64,000 nt of DNA from Schistocephalus solidus (Eukaryota > Platyhelminthes > Cestoda > Diphyllobothriidea > Diphyllobothriidae), in assembly GCA_017591395.1 (NCBI GenBank), contig WEDG01002928.1:1-64000 (forward strand), read 5' to 3'. The notes under the pieces were generated by a model. That model had not been told where the DNA came from and searched no databases. It saw nothing but the letters and a program-made list of their open reading frames with translations. Below are positions 33,261 through 44,793 of this stretch, one piece after another. The translations under genes and the position numbers were made by a program. Position 1 is the first letter of the stretch. Every line of letters starts with the position of its first letter.

Positions 33261-34311
33261 GGAGTTTCTTACCCAACATGTCACAATGAAGACCCGGTTC
33301 CGAAATGGGCAGCAGTCAAGCTGTTTGGATCTAATCATTAGTAGAGACGACAATTGCATCCTTGCATTAAGTTCTTACGTGCCGCTTGGACGAAGTGATC
33401 ATTGTGTTCTTGCTTGGGAGTACAGTCATTTTTCTGTACCCAAAACGTCGTACAGTTAGGGCAGAGAAATGTATGGAAAGGGATTATCCCAAAAATGAAA
33501 GAATTACTGAATGGGATAGACTGGAGCCCTGCACATGTACCTGACCCAAATTCTGCCTGGTTCTTCATTAGTAAATTGATTCAGCAGTTGGTAGAGAAAT
33601 TCTGCCCACTTAAAAGGCGATCATGCGTCTCCCGACCCGAGTGGGTGACATCGGAAATAAAAAGGAATCTCAAGAAGAAAAAGAAGACTGTGGAGAACAT
33701 ATGCCAGATATAAACAACCTGAACATTTTTTTCCGCTTTTAAGAAACAGCGAAATCGGTGTCGGAATCTTCTGAGAAAAAGAAAGATCAAACTTTGAGTC
33801 AGAAATAGTCAAAGACATACCAAGAAATTCGAAAAGGTTTTTATGCTTACGTTAATAAGGCAAAAACGAAATCGGGACTGCATTCCTTGTCTTAAAGACA
33901 ATCAGGGAAACAGGTTAATTGATAACTCTGATAAGACCTGCCTCTTATCCAATTTCTTTATGTCCGTGTATACCGAGGAACCATTTTTTGACGAGGATGA
34001 ATACTACAGTACTGCCACATCTACAAACAAAATAAGCACGGTGTCGTTCCCAATGGACACAGTAAGAAAAACTCTGAAACAGCTACAGCCCACTTAATCA
34101 CCTGGCCCAGATGGTATATCCGCAAAAGTTCTCAATGAACTCACAGAACAGCTGGCCCTTCCGCTCTCCAAGATATTTGAAAGTTCGATGGAGGCGGGGG
34201 CTCTGCCTACCGAGTGGAAGATAGCCAACATAACCCCCATCTATAAAGGAGGAGAGAGGACATCACCAAACAGTTTCCGACCAGTCAGCCTCACAAGTAT
34301 CTGTTGCAAAA

Positions 34312-34842
34312 ATGATGGAGAAGATTATTAAAACGGAACTGATGAGGCATCTTGAAGAGAATAACTTGCTAAGTTCATATCAACATGGATTTCGAAGTGG
34401 TCGATCCTGCCTCACAAACTTGCTCACATCCATGGAAAGTTGGACAAAATCATTAGAAATGGGTTTGTCAGTCGATGCGGTCTACATTGACTTTAGCAAA
34501 GCCTTTGACAGGGTTCCACACAAACGTCTGATCTTTAAGCTCCGTCAAATGGGTGTGACTGGCAACCTACTCAAATGGTTGGCCGACTTTCTCACAGACA
34601 GGCGCCAGCGTGTTTGTATCGGAGACACTAAGTCTCACTGGGAAACCGTTCACAGCGGAGTTCCGCAGGGCAGCGTTCTGGGTCCCATTTTGTTTCTGAT
34701 ATACGTAAACGACTGCCTGGATTGTCTGACATGCGAGAAGGTAATGTTCGCTGACGATTTGAAGTTATGGAACTCGATTGAAAAACCGGAGGATGCGCGA
34801 AAATTACAACAAAACTTAGATCGATTGCAAAACATGGTGTGA
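34312..34842 (+). pseudogene. LINE C reverse transcriptase core, intact frame
   Basis: A 176-codon frame with all central RT motifs: QHGFRSGRSCLTNLL (about 24-38), YIDFSKAFDRVPH (58-70, first catalytic Asp), SGVPQGSVLGPILFLIYVND (115-134) and FADD (146-149, the YADD-type active site), then LKLW. The enzyme would copy the element RNA at the nicked target. Upstream RT blocks (PDGISAKVL, PTEWKIANITPIYKGG) at 34110-34260 lie in another frame, and downstream thumb and C-terminal blocks ([14 protein letters not shown], LRGHQYKLK) are shifted again. This is the longest undamaged enzymatic segment in the window, but it is not a complete gene. Confidence 0.8.
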
Positions 34843-35711
34843 TGAGTGGCTGCTGAACCTTAATCTTAACAAATGCCAAATAATCCGACTGCGGTCTAGT
34901 TCCAGAAGGCTGATTGAGTTTGAATACCAGTACTCCATCAGTGGTCACCAACTCCAGGAGGTAAATATTCTAAAGGACTTGGGTATATGGATAACACCAA
35001 CTCTCAAACCATCGTCGCACTGTGCGAATATCGCAAAAGAAAGCTATGTGTATCTTAGGCGCAATCAGGAGGTCCTTCGTTAATTTTTGACGGAGAGCTT
35101 TTTTGGGCGCGTTTATGGAACATTTATCCGGCCGGTGTTGGAATATTGCGTTCAGGCGTGGCGCCCTTGGACGAAACATGACTACGCTCTGCTGGAGAAA
35201 GTTCAACGGAGGGCAACGAAACTAGTCAGCGGATTGGAATGCCTACCCCTATGAGGGCCGCCTAGAAAGACTTAAAATTTTTCCTCTCTTATAGGCAATA
35301 CAGAGGGGATATGATCTTAGTCTTCAAACTGGTCAGAGGAGTTGATTGTGCTCTTCAGATGGCCAACTTTTTTTGAATTGGCAAACATGACAAGTCTCCG
35401 AGGTCACCAATACAAACTGAAAAGAAATCACGCCAAACTTGAAGTACGGGCCAACTTCTTTTTCCCAAAGGGTGATTGACGAATGGAACAAGCTGCCAGC
35501 CTCAGTTGTTTAGGCTGAAAGCGTTGAAATGTTTAAAAGAAGACTTGATGCATTTTTACTTGATGAACATATATTTAGTCGACAGCAATGATTGATATAC
35601 TAAAACGACTATCGCCATGTAACATTTGCTTGTTTTGCTAGCGTCTATCTGTAAATAGGGTTTTCAAAGGCTCTGCCTATCTCCCTTATATATACTGAAT
35701 TATACTGAATT

Positions 35712-36962
35712 AAATACCTTTAACAACTTCCACTAACAGACTTAGTTAAGAACGTTCGAGGGATTTCATTAATTTTCAAAAAAGGCGGAGGAGATAATTT
35801 ATATACTGCTTCTTTAAAACCGCTGGTTGTGTAAACCTACACCTAACCACCCGTTAATTCTTAAGTCACCACACAGAAATTCAAAAAGTCATGCCGCAAG
35901 CCGGGACTGAACGCGCGACCACCAACGCGATGGTGGCGCTCGCTAACCACTCGACCACCTCATTACTGCAGCGGGCGCTCTTTCAAATTAATATGCACGC
36001 TATTGACGACACTGCCGTTTGTAGAGGCTGTCAGAAACTGTCCATGAAGCTAACCCAGCTCGAGGATGAGATACGGCAAATAAATCTGCGCTACATGGCA
36101 CCTCTAAAGCAGTAGATGCCACTCAGGAGTCTACTGAGCGACTTACCAGGAGGAAAACCATTTATACTCGATCAAAAGGTATCCAAACAACAACTTCGAC
36201 AGCTGCTACGGCTACCGAATAACAAGTACCAATGGCACAGGACAAAAACAGTCCGCCTTAAACAAAAAAGCCGTCCAAAACGCAAAACTAACACGAAGAA
36301 GGAAAAAGCCAATGGACAACCGACTTCGAGAGATTCCTCAAAAAAGCTCGAGCACGGGGCTTTGACCATTGCCTTGTCCTCCACAGGATATACCGAGATT
36401 CTCAATCCAAGCACAAGCAGTGGAATTGATTCCCCAACCGAAACTACCACCTGCAATTCAAAATCGTCGAACCCGTGGAATTCGCCGAAACCAAAAAAAC
36501 TGGATCAAAGCCAACACATAGCCAATCCTCATGCGCTCCATCCTCACTAGGGCGCAACGTGAAACCTTCCCATCAGATAGTGGAAGACAGCGTCGTAGGT
36601 ACAAAAAATTTCACTGACAACAACAACATTTTTATGATACAGGGACTACCTGAATCAACAGCTACGACTCCCGTAGACCGATATTCTGAAGACATGAACC
36701 ACTTTCATGAACTTTTGAACAATATGCTGGAACCCAATACGTCGAGTGAACTGGAAAAAGCCTTCTGCCTTGGAAAACGGCCCGAAAGCTAATCTAAATC
36801 CACACGTCCTAGGCCTTTAAAAGTTATCATGACCAGTAGTCAGGACGCCAGTCTCATTCTGTCTAGGCGCTTTAAGTTAAAAACTCAAACCCTGGAGTTT
36901 TTTCAACAGGACTTCTCACCTGTGGAGCGGAACAAACACCATCAAATTTTCATCGAACTAAG
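35712..36962 (+). repeat. Right copy of 1.25-kb direct repeat
   Basis: Starts flush with the LINE C 3' end and runs into the rest of LINE D. It differs from the left copy by few bases, including one missing A near 36083 that shifts the first ORF1 frame to end at 36115. Confidence 0.9.
35891..36792 (+). pseudogene. LINE D ORF1 (right copy, frameshifted)
   Basis: Same content as the left copy: 35891-36115 with CRGC and the heptad-rich segment (cut short by a 1-nt deletion), 36116-36550 basic region, 36475-36792 with NIFMIQGLPES and FCLGKRPES then stop. The core continues at 36829 with RPRPLKV-type sequence and LEFFQQDFSPVERNK. Beyond 36962 new sequence follows (WWLSEGETNLVIYNNQV), which resembles the end of ORF1 in LINE C (RGEQNLKIADN). 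So the right copy keeps the complete ORF1 order and the left copy is the interrupted one. Confidence 0.6.
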
Positions 36963-37139
36963 ATGGTGGCTAAGCGAGGGGGAAACAAATTTGGTTATTT
37001 ACAACAACCAAGTGATTCATCGTCCATTGTTCTCCCCCTGGAGAGGCTCGTTTTGGATTACCACGCAGTTGGCCCAGTAAACAGGGGCTCGCACCCGACT
37101 GTTAGCACTTTCCGAGCAAACTGAAAACTAACATTCCTG

Positions 37140-37790
37140 TACACCAATGCACAGAGTATATTATAGAAGTTCGACGAGTTTAAGATTCATTTCTGCGATC
37201 TATCTCCAGATATAATTTCCGTAACAGAAACTTGCTTGTCCCAACACGTGGACCCGGGAGGTGCCTATGGCTAGCTACCAACGTTTTAGAAAAGACAGGA
37301 AAGAGCGTCAAGGAGGCGGCGTACTCACAAACGCAAAAGCGAACTTACAGTTTTAGACAAAACTTATAAACTCGCGTCTACTTCTGAGGCGATATGGCTA
37401 TCCATAAAAGTGCCAGGTGCATCAAGTCTAGATGTCCTGACGGTCTGCCGCCCACCGACAAGAGACCCCGCAGCCGATGCTTACCTGCAAAAGGAGCTTG
37501 AAAAGATTACTACACGGTTGGATATCCTGACTATGGGTAACTTTAATGCACCTCACATCGACTGGAGCTCGACCTGCGCACATAGTTCTGATCTACCTTT
37601 GACGGTTTTCTTCTGAGCACGACGCTAAAGCTACTTCTCACACAGCACGTCAATTTTCCAACAAGGGTGTGCGAAGGACAACAGGCCAATTGCCTGAACC
37701 TAGTTCTCACGAAGTCGCAGGACAGCATCGACGAAGTGTCATGTCTTCCGCCGCTAGGTTAAAGTGACCACGTGGTACTGCGATGGGAGT
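37140..37790 (+). pseudogene. LINE D endonuclease, broken
   Basis: APE-type endonuclease blocks in several frames: LYTNAQSIL (37140), DIISVTETCLSQHVDPGG (catalytic Glu), AIWLSIKVPGASSLDVLTVC with RPPTRDPAADAYL (37395-37500), and LTMGNFNAPHIDWSS (GDFNAPH, with D changed to N) at 37530-37570. SDHVVLR-like sequence follows at 37760. The D-to-N change in GNFNAPH affects a metal-binding Asp, in addition to the frameshifts. The longest single frame is 37410-37616. Confidence 0.7.
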
Positions 37791-38052
37791 ACTCACTATT
37801 TTGTATACAAGCAAGACCCATAACAATAAGAAGGAATATATGGCAAGGCGATTTCGGTTAAATGAGGGCCGATCTCATGCGCACTCAGTGGGAACCTTTA
37901 TTCTTTGGAAACATAACCGAGGGCTGGTAAACGTTCCGGGACATACTGCACAGGCTCATCGAAAATCGTTGTCCGATTTTGAGAAAAGGTAAACCAACAG
38001 ACCGCGATGGCTTACGCAGACCTTAAAAATCTAAGTTAACAAAAACTGGAGA

Positions 38053-39376
38053 TTGTGGAAAAAATCGCTTACGGACGGAACTTCTGCATCTCTAAATGCG
38101 TACAAAATGCAGAGAAATTTGGTCAAAGGCCTTATTGTTAGAACAAGACAGGCTTTCGAAGTGGACCTGCTGAACTGGGCCACCGTGAACTCGAAACTGT
38201 TTTACCGTTACCTCAGGCAGAATACACGGAACAAGGATCCGATACCCCTGCTGAGGACCACCAAGGGCATAGACCTTACTGAAGACGGTGCGAAGGCTGA
38301 TCATCTTTCGGAAGTTTTCCAGTCTTTTTTCACAAAGGAAACAAGATACAATTACCCTACCGATGGCTTCAAAGTGGATACAATAGTCGAGACTGTTCAT
38401 TTCACCGAGACTACTGTCCTCAAGGAACTTGTGGGGTTAAAAGAATCTAAGTCACCGGGTCCCGATGAAGTAACTGCAAAGCTGTTGAAAGAGCTCACGA
38501 GAGAGAGTTGGCAAAACCACTCTCTACGCTTTTCCAAACATCCTTCCAAACCGGAAGTCTACCAGCCGACGGGAAATCCGCATGGATTACGTCGCTTTAT
38601 AAGGGTGGAAGCCGGGTCTCTGCAAACAATTATTGACCGGTCAGCCTAACTTTAGTTAACTGCAAAATCATGGAAAAATAATTAAGCAACAACTAATGCA
38701 GTTCCTAGAACATAACAATCTGCTATCCGAGGTCCAGCATGGTTTCCGTAGAGGTAGATCCTGCGTCACAAATTTGCTCTACTGTTTAGAACGTTGGACT
38801 GAAGCGGTCAATAGAGGAAATACGGTGCACGCAGTCAATATCGACTGCAAAAAGCCTTTTGATAGCGTGCCGCACCACCGCCTTCTTTATAAACTCAACC
38901 GCAAAGAAGTAAGAGGTAGACTTCTGACATGGATAGAAAACTTCTTAACTGGTCCCTCACAAACTTCCCATATCAAGGACAAACATTCGACCAAGGTTGA
39001 GTTTGAGAGTGGTGTTCACCAAGGCTCTGTTCTCGGCCTTATTTTGTTCATTGTCTAAATCAACGCTAGTGCCAACGAACTGGACTGCAATATTGCCATG
39101 TTTGCCGATGATTTTAAACTTTGGCGCGTCATTCAAACTGCGGCTGATGAAGAGAACTTGCAGGCAAACTTAAATCGACGCCAGAAATGGTCAAATGTCT
39201 GGCTCTTGCCGTTTAATGAGAGCAAGTGCAGCACCATACGAGTCTGGAAAAGCAATCCTTCGAATCGTACTGTTTACCGACTAAATGGCATTAAATTGAA
39301 AGAAGTGGATGCCCAAAAGGTCCTGGGAGTCGGATCACGCCCTCGCTTAAACCCTCCCTACATTGCGCAAAGGTAG
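38053..39376 (+). pseudogene. LINE D reverse transcriptase, three frames
   Basis: 38053-38649 (198 codons) holds the endonuclease-RT linker (VDLLNWATVNSKLFYRYLR, LSEVFQSFFTKE) and the entry to RT (KESKSPGPDEVTAKLLKELT), then shifts. 38696-39058 (120 codons) holds NNLLSEVQHGFRRGRSCVTN, NIDCKKPFDSVPHHRLLYKL and GVHQGSVLGLILFIV. 39098-39376 (92 codons) holds MFADDFKLW and the thumb entry. A stop (TAA after FIV) and frameshifts separate them. In the first catalytic block, the usual DFSKAFD is DCKKPFD; the first Asp is still present. The enzyme is therefore dead mainly through frameshifts. Confidence 0.75.
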
Positions 39377-39465
39377 CGAAGTCAGCCATGTCGATTCTGT
39401 ACCTCGTTAAATGAGCTTTTGCAGCCTTCACTACCGACTGCTTTGCTAAAGTCTTCGGAACATTC

Positions 39466-39884
39466 GTGCGGCCAGAGTTGAAGTCCGCTGTCCAAGCTTG
39501 GAGACACTCGGTGGCAAAGGACATCAACATCTTCGAAAAGGTCCAAAGGCGAGCAACAAACTTGTCCTTTGACATGGCTCACAGCCTTATGAAACACGGC
39601 TGTCGAATCTCAATCTCTTTCCCTTGCGCTATAGACAGCTTCGGGGGGACCTGATACGAACATTCCGCATTCTACGCGTCCAGGTCTGTTGTCTGGTCCC
39701 AGGTGATTTCTTCGAGTTAGCAACAACAACGAACTTAAGAGGTCATCCTCTCAAATTACGTGTGACTGGAGCAAGGCTAGACACTCGGAGGTACTTCTTC
39801 TCCAAAATAGTATTCGAAGCTTGGAATAGTCTTCCTCTGGATGTTGTTATGTCGACTCCTTGGAGGTTTTTAAGCGAAAGTTAG
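39466..39884 (+). pseudogene. LINE D C-terminal region
   Basis: Two overlapping frames. 39466-39654 has RPELKSAVQAWRHSVAKDIN followed by EKVQRRATN, and 39624-39884 has RYRQLRGDLIRTFRI, FFELATTTNLRGHPLKLR and a closing EAWNSLPLDVVM. These are the conserved end blocks of CR1-type ORF2 proteins, also found in LINE A near 5080-5430. Their function is not well defined. The join needs one frameshift. Confidence 0.7.
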
Positions 39885-40495
39885 ATCGATATAATGGTGC
39901 GAGCTACAACACGAAGTGAAAGCTGCAAGAGTGACGTCAGCAAATAAGATATGTATGATACTAATAGCTACATTTGAGTAACACTTATTTTGTTTTGTTA
40001 TTTAAGTTGAGGTCTTGCACTCTGCAATAATTCCCATGCTGGGGTCCTCGAAGTCTTCGCTGCTTAATTATTTGCACACCTTGGTGACACCAAGCGTGTT
40101 CGCATCAGCTGGAACGGGCGGCCGTCGTCCATGAGGTGTATGAACGTTCTCCCTTGGTTCGAACCGCAATGGACCGAGGATGATCTGGGCCTATATTTCC
40201 ACCTTTGAAATCCCTCAAAGGACTCTGCAATCAGCAAGGAAGCATCTGGCTGATTCATGTGACCTCCGAAGTGCCCCCGTTGGACCCCTCCCCCAAAGGC
40301 AACAATTTTTTCTCCTAAATATCACAAGGAGTTTTTTTACTGTCTGCTCTTTCTCAACTATGTTCCACTATGTTGGCCTCGCCAACATATCGACATACTA
40401 TTTTTTTGATACCGCAACTCGCATGTTCAAAAAAGAATTCAAAGGTGACTCACCTACATCTCCCTCAAATATACTGATACTGATATACTGATAAT

Positions 40496-41536
40496 GATAC
40501 TAATCACATCCTGCTTCGAACTACGATGAGGTCGAAAGCCATTGTTTGTAGAAACACCTCAGACTCTGTAACTACGCGTGGCTTGACTGCATCGATGTAA
40601 GAAAGCATTAATAGTCATTCATTACCTCTTTTTAATGCTAGGCAGCTTGACCTGTCTGCATTTAAATGACTTTATTTTGAAATTTGGCACCATGTTCTCA
40701 GTTGAAAGAAAACTGTTTGACGTGAACATTTACGGTGTTTTCTTTGATAAATGTAAACACCTAGACTTATTTGTTCTCTTTGTTGCCAGTCAATCCTGCG
40801 ATAGACAAAAGGAAGATATAATTTCCTGTTAAAAAATGTTCCTATATACACACGTCCGATTGATGTTGCAATTAATCTCCTCGAGACGTGTAAATTCAAC
40901 TATGATTTAGTGGAGGCCAAGTGCCTATCTTTCCGTAACAAAAATCAACCAATTTAGTTAAACTGTTTTCCCAAATCGAGGTTGATTCAGTTTTGGTCCA
41001 CTGAGACCTGGTTTCTTAATATCTGGAAAACGCGAAACTATTCCCTTTTCATGATCTCACCCCCATGGAGCTAAGAATTGGGTTCTTTTTCTTAAACAAA
41101 CCATCGTCTTCCTAGCCAAAAGCTCCTGAGTCTGCTCTTATGACAATTAACCGCAACGAGTTAACTAATCCTATCCCTGTTCAATTCGACCCAAATTAGG
41201 CCTGGTCTGGCATAGTGCTCGTTTCCATTCAGCGTGCTAATGAACGAAAAAAAAGAATCGGTCAACATTTCCTTGCTAAAACAGGTAATTGATCGGAGCA
41301 CCATAATCTGATGTATCAGTATCGCTGTGGGCTTATAAACATTGATCCCTTATGGTTTCACCGATTACAGATGGAACTCTTTTTTAAATTTTAAGCTTTT
41401 GCACAGTCGAACCTTTAATCCGCTTACCACTGCGAGGCAGTTTGACCTCTATTGGCACAGCAGTCAACCCAATTTCTTCCATTAACTCGCACAGTTAAGT
41501 ATCGTCAGGTGTTTTCGGTAAACGCCATAGCAATAT
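40496..41536. other. Intergenic stretch, nothing recognised
   Basis: Short ORFs at 40635-40832 (+) and 40672-40899 (-) overlap on opposite strands and match nothing. No repeat was identified. Confidence 0.35.
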
Positions 41537-41880
41537 AATAATAATAGGTTTATTGATTTGGCACTGCTTGGCGCCGTCAAATCCTTAGCACACAGGAAAA
41601 AACCTAAAACAAACTCCTCTTTTCATTAAACACTTAAGCTTTGGTTTGTTTGTTTGCTTAAATAGCAGTGTTGAAATGACGAGTTTGTTTTAAGTAAAAA
41701 AAACCTGTTTTCCAAGGTTTAGAAATAGCAAAATGAAGTTAAAAACAGCTATACAGAATGAAGATGAATGTATCAGGGAAATAATGTTTAGAGTCAAGAC
41801 TAGTCTGTTATTGACGTTCGAGGGTATTCATTCATTTGACAGAGGTAGAAACGTCTGCGGTCGATTCGAAGGGATAGGTA
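41537..41880 (+). repeat. Unclassified interspersed repeat, copy 2
   Basis: Counterpart of 16893-17230, in the same orientation. It starts with GGTTTATTGATTTGGCACTG and GGCGCCGTCAAATCCTTAG and ends near GGTAGAAACGTC...CGGTCGATTCGAAGG. A 67-codon ORF (41733-41936) overlaps it and is probably not a gene. Confidence 0.55.
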
Positions 41881-42784
41881 CTTCCAATCAGATGCGAGCG
41901 CAGTCGATTCCGGTGTGGGGTCTGCCGAATAATTAGACTTAGTTGACTGATTGCTAAAAAGGTGAAAATAGATTAGGAGCACGAAGAGTTCAACGGTAAG
42001 AAACTTTCAATGCAGTCATACAGTCTTCATATTTGTATTATATATCATAGTGTTGATTATGTTTGATCTAGCTGTATGAAACCGCTAGTACCATTCGTTT
42101 CATAAAGCTATATCAAAACCTAGACGTGCGGCTCATTGCACATTCGAATGACATAGAGCATAAATGATGTTAAAAATGGAAAAAAACATACTACTAACAG
42201 ACAGAGATAAAAAAATAATAAGTTTTGCAAGTTAGTTTTTAAAGCAAATTGTGTACTAATCATAAAATTATACATAAAAATAAAGACGCTATCCAAAAAA
42301 ACATTTTAAATGTAAAGTTATCATAATTTTTTTAAAAATAGTTTTTAAAGATAGAAAAAAAGCTGCTTTTTAGATAATGGATATATAAATCATTAAATTG
42401 AGAGCCCTTGTGCCTAGCCAGAAGATAAGTATTTATGAGTCTTGTAGGTCACTAACCACCACTTATAGCTTGCCCATAACCAGAGGGTGTAACACATAAC
42501 CAGATGATAAGATTCTTAATCTCTGTGTGCATTGCAGGTCGTCGTAGGTGGTTTATAAAAAGGACATGAAATAACTAATCGTGGGAGATTCTGGCCTGAG
42601 TATCCGGTTCTAGTGAATGGCTATCATCGCACGCAAAAGTACGTTTGGATTTTCAGCTTGACTTCTAGGTGCAGATAATACAGCTCATCGGGAGAACTCA
42701 GGATTGAAGCAGCTATCGCCAACAGTAACTGCCGCGTCAGAGCCCTTTCGGCCCGAATTCTATGTTGAAGAACTGAGTTGAAAA
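41881..42784. other. Intergenic stretch, nothing recognised
   Basis: AT-rich with long A-runs around 42160-42380. No supported gene or RNA. Confidence 0.35.
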
Positions 42785-42824
42785 ATGCCCTATCTTATTC
42801 AAAAAAATAGATGTGTGCTATTAT

Positions 42825-43028
42825 TTAACATATATTGTTTGATTTTTTTATTTTAAATTCTCGTATGGTTCGACTATTTCTAATAGAATTTGGCAGGGCA
42901 TTCCATATTGTCGCGTATCTTATGGAATAGAAGTTGGATCGTTGGGCCTTTTTGAATTTCGGAATTTTTATAATATTTTCTGAATTTCTAGTGTCTCGTG
43001 GACCGTTTTGATTTGTTAGTAAATTCAT
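42825..43028 (-). pseudogene. LINE E C-terminal fragment
   Basis: 67 codons: NLLTNQNGPRDTRNSENIIK, KIPKFKKAQRSNFYSIRYAT and WNALPNSIRNSRTIREFK, then stop. This is the common end block of the ORF2 polyprotein. The preceding segment (LYDRYGLQPVWIRRLKNGLT, 43025-43234) is in the neighbouring frame, so there is one frameshift at about 43030. Confidence 0.7.
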
Positions 43029-43154
43029 TCTGAGAATATCTTGGTCGTGTGTGATTTTTGAATAGAAAAAGTGAGACCATTTTTGAGTCTTCTGATCCAG
43101 ACGGGTTGAAGACCATATCTATCGTATAGTTCCATGTATGAGCCTTGAGAGGCA

Positions 43155-44349
43155 TCACATTTTGATAAGGATCTGGTAAAGCATCTTTGAATGGCTTCTA
43201 GTTTCTTTTCGGCCATCTGATGGCATAATGCCAAAAAAAATTGAGCAGTAATCCAAGAGAGGTAAAACGTACATTTTATATAGTCTTGTCTTTAGGGCAG
43301 GTGAGGAGAAATTTTTACAAATGAATCCGCATAGTCTAGTGGCTTTTGGTGATATTTGTTTAACGTGGGGGGATAAATCAAGAGTATTTGTATAGCTAAG
43401 ACCTAAGTCTTTTATTAATGTTGTCTCGGTTATTTCTTGATTATTGAAAAATATGGGAGGAAGTTTTTGTGAACCAAATATCAGGAGATGACATTTACTT
43501 GGAGAGAATGGCATTTGCCATAGAGTACTCCATTCGCTTAGTTTTTTTAAGATCATTTTCAATCGTTCTATGCATACTGGCTACTGTATGCTGGTTATAT
43601 GCATATGCAAGTTTTTAAGTCGTCCGCATATAAAAATGTTTTTAGCTGACGTTGATATAGAGGATAAGTCGTGAATGTATATAAGAAATAGGAGGGGACC
43701 TAGGATAGTCCCCCTGAAGTACTCCACTACTAATATGAGATGGTTCTGAGACTACGTTTCGAATTTGTACTACCTGATATCGGTTTTGAAGGTAAGATTT
43801 TTAGAAAGTCAAGAAGGGGAGACCCAATCCCATGACTTTTTAGCTTCACTAGAAGCCTTTGATGGGGTATTTTATCGAACGCTTTTTTTAGATCAAAGTA
43901 TATCGTAGCCACTGTGTTTCCGTCATCTCTGTTACTTGAAACGAATTCAAGGAAGGTGAGATGGCAGGACTGACATGACTTTTTAGGTAAGAAAGCGTGT
44001 TGAGAGGAAGGTATGAGGTTAGCGTTTGTTAGATAGTTAAGCATTTGTTTGGAAATTATTTTTTTCTAGTATTTTTTTGCTATTACCGCTGTTCGGTGAA
44101 CACCACGATAGCTTTGTGTATCAGATCGGTTCCCTGCTTTTTAAAGATTGGTGTAATGCTTGAGTATTTCCATATTTCTGGATACATACTATTCGATTGG
44201 AGTAAGGAGAATAGACTAGACAGCAGTATTGGAGCATATATCATATGCTTCAGTATGCAAGGTGGGATTTTATCCGTCCCATAAGAGGTGGAATTAGAAA
44301 GTTGTCTGATAGCTTTTTTTGACGGTTTCTTCGCTAAAACAGATCTCAT
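43155..44349 (-). pseudogene. LINE E reverse transcriptase, frameshifted
   Basis: 44349-44083 gives RT entry (SNSTSYGTDKIPPCILK, YPEIWKYSSITPIFKKQG). 44044-43730 gives SQHAFLPKKSCQSCHLTFLE, ATIYFDLKKAFDKIPHQRLL (first catalytic Asp) and, after a shift, GVLQG....GPLLFLIYIHDLS-type sequence. FLYADDLK follows at about 43640-43605. 43562-43155 gives ILKKLSEWSTLWQMPFSPSK, GLSYTNTLDLSPHVKQISPK and YVLPLLDYCSIFFGIM. All catalytic residues can be found, but at least three frameshifts interrupt the frame. The enzyme would copy the element RNA. Confidence 0.75.
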
Positions 44350-44793
44350 TGAAGGTAAATGTTGTCATTTCTGTTGGTGGGTATCGGCTCCTCCTCAACT
44401 GAATAGTTGGCTGAGAAGTACTTATTGAATAAATTTGCTATTTGGTTATCGTCCGTTATTACTTGTCCTGCGTCATCAATCATGAGTTGGGGACCTGGTT
44501 TTCGATTAGTTTTCATTTGCTTCCGAAAAGATCTGGGCTGTTTTTTTCGGAGGACTCTATTGCCCGGCGTTCCGCTGCTATGTTTTTTTATTTGCTTCCA
44601 TTTTTTTCAACTCGATCATGAATTTCCCTAATTCGTCTGAGTGTGGATAAATAACTAACTGAGGGATCATGAAGTTGTTTTTTTAATTTTTTTAGTCTCT
44701 TAGAAAGGAAGTTTGGAATTTTTGTGACTTATATGGGGATTTCTCATCTATTAAGGTATCTCGAATTATATAAAAAGAGTAGAGTATAAAAGG

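Larger units (their letters stand above)
30367..35711 (+). mobile_element. LINE C, CR1-like element inserted in LINE D
   Basis: A long CR1-type element filling the space between the two 1.25-kb repeats. The first ~700 nt (30367-31080) show no coding match and may be 5' untranslated sequence. Then follow an antisense tRNA-like segment (31095-31164), a CDGC zinc-type motif near 31380, ORF1 core (RPRPLKVVF, EFFQPDYSPTDR at 32320-32480), endonuclease (32740-33420), and RT with an intact 176-codon core (34312-34842). The C-terminal blocks end near 35590, and the 3' end has CTTATATATACTGAAT with a repeated ATACTGAATT directly at 35711. Frameshifts and stops are present in all ORFs, though fewer in RT. 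Confidence 0.85.
35712..40495 (+). mobile_element. LINE D, CR1-like element (long copy)
   Basis: Contains ORF1 (35890-37080), endonuclease (37140-37790), RT (38050-39380) and C-terminal blocks (39390-39890). The tail ends with a TTCAAAGG block and ATACTGATACTGATATACTG-type short repeats at 40457-40495. RT has IDCKKPFDSVPHHRL, HQGSVLGLILF and FADDFKLW; the C-terminus has FELATTTNLRGHPLKLR and EAWNSLPLDVVMS. Frameshifts and stops break every ORF. Residue choice is very close to LINE A, so these two probably represent one family; LINE C is a relative. Its left part is also found at 29115-30366. Confidence 0.85.

Noticed and set aside
29115..36962. The 1.25-kb repeats as LTRs of an LTR retrotransposon
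   Set aside because: They contain LINE D ORF1, the enclosed element is a LINE with its own 3' tail, and no primer-binding site or LTR end motif is seen.
44407..44631. Plus-strand ORFs within 42.8-47.1 kb
   Set aside because: They are shadows of the minus-strand LINE E.
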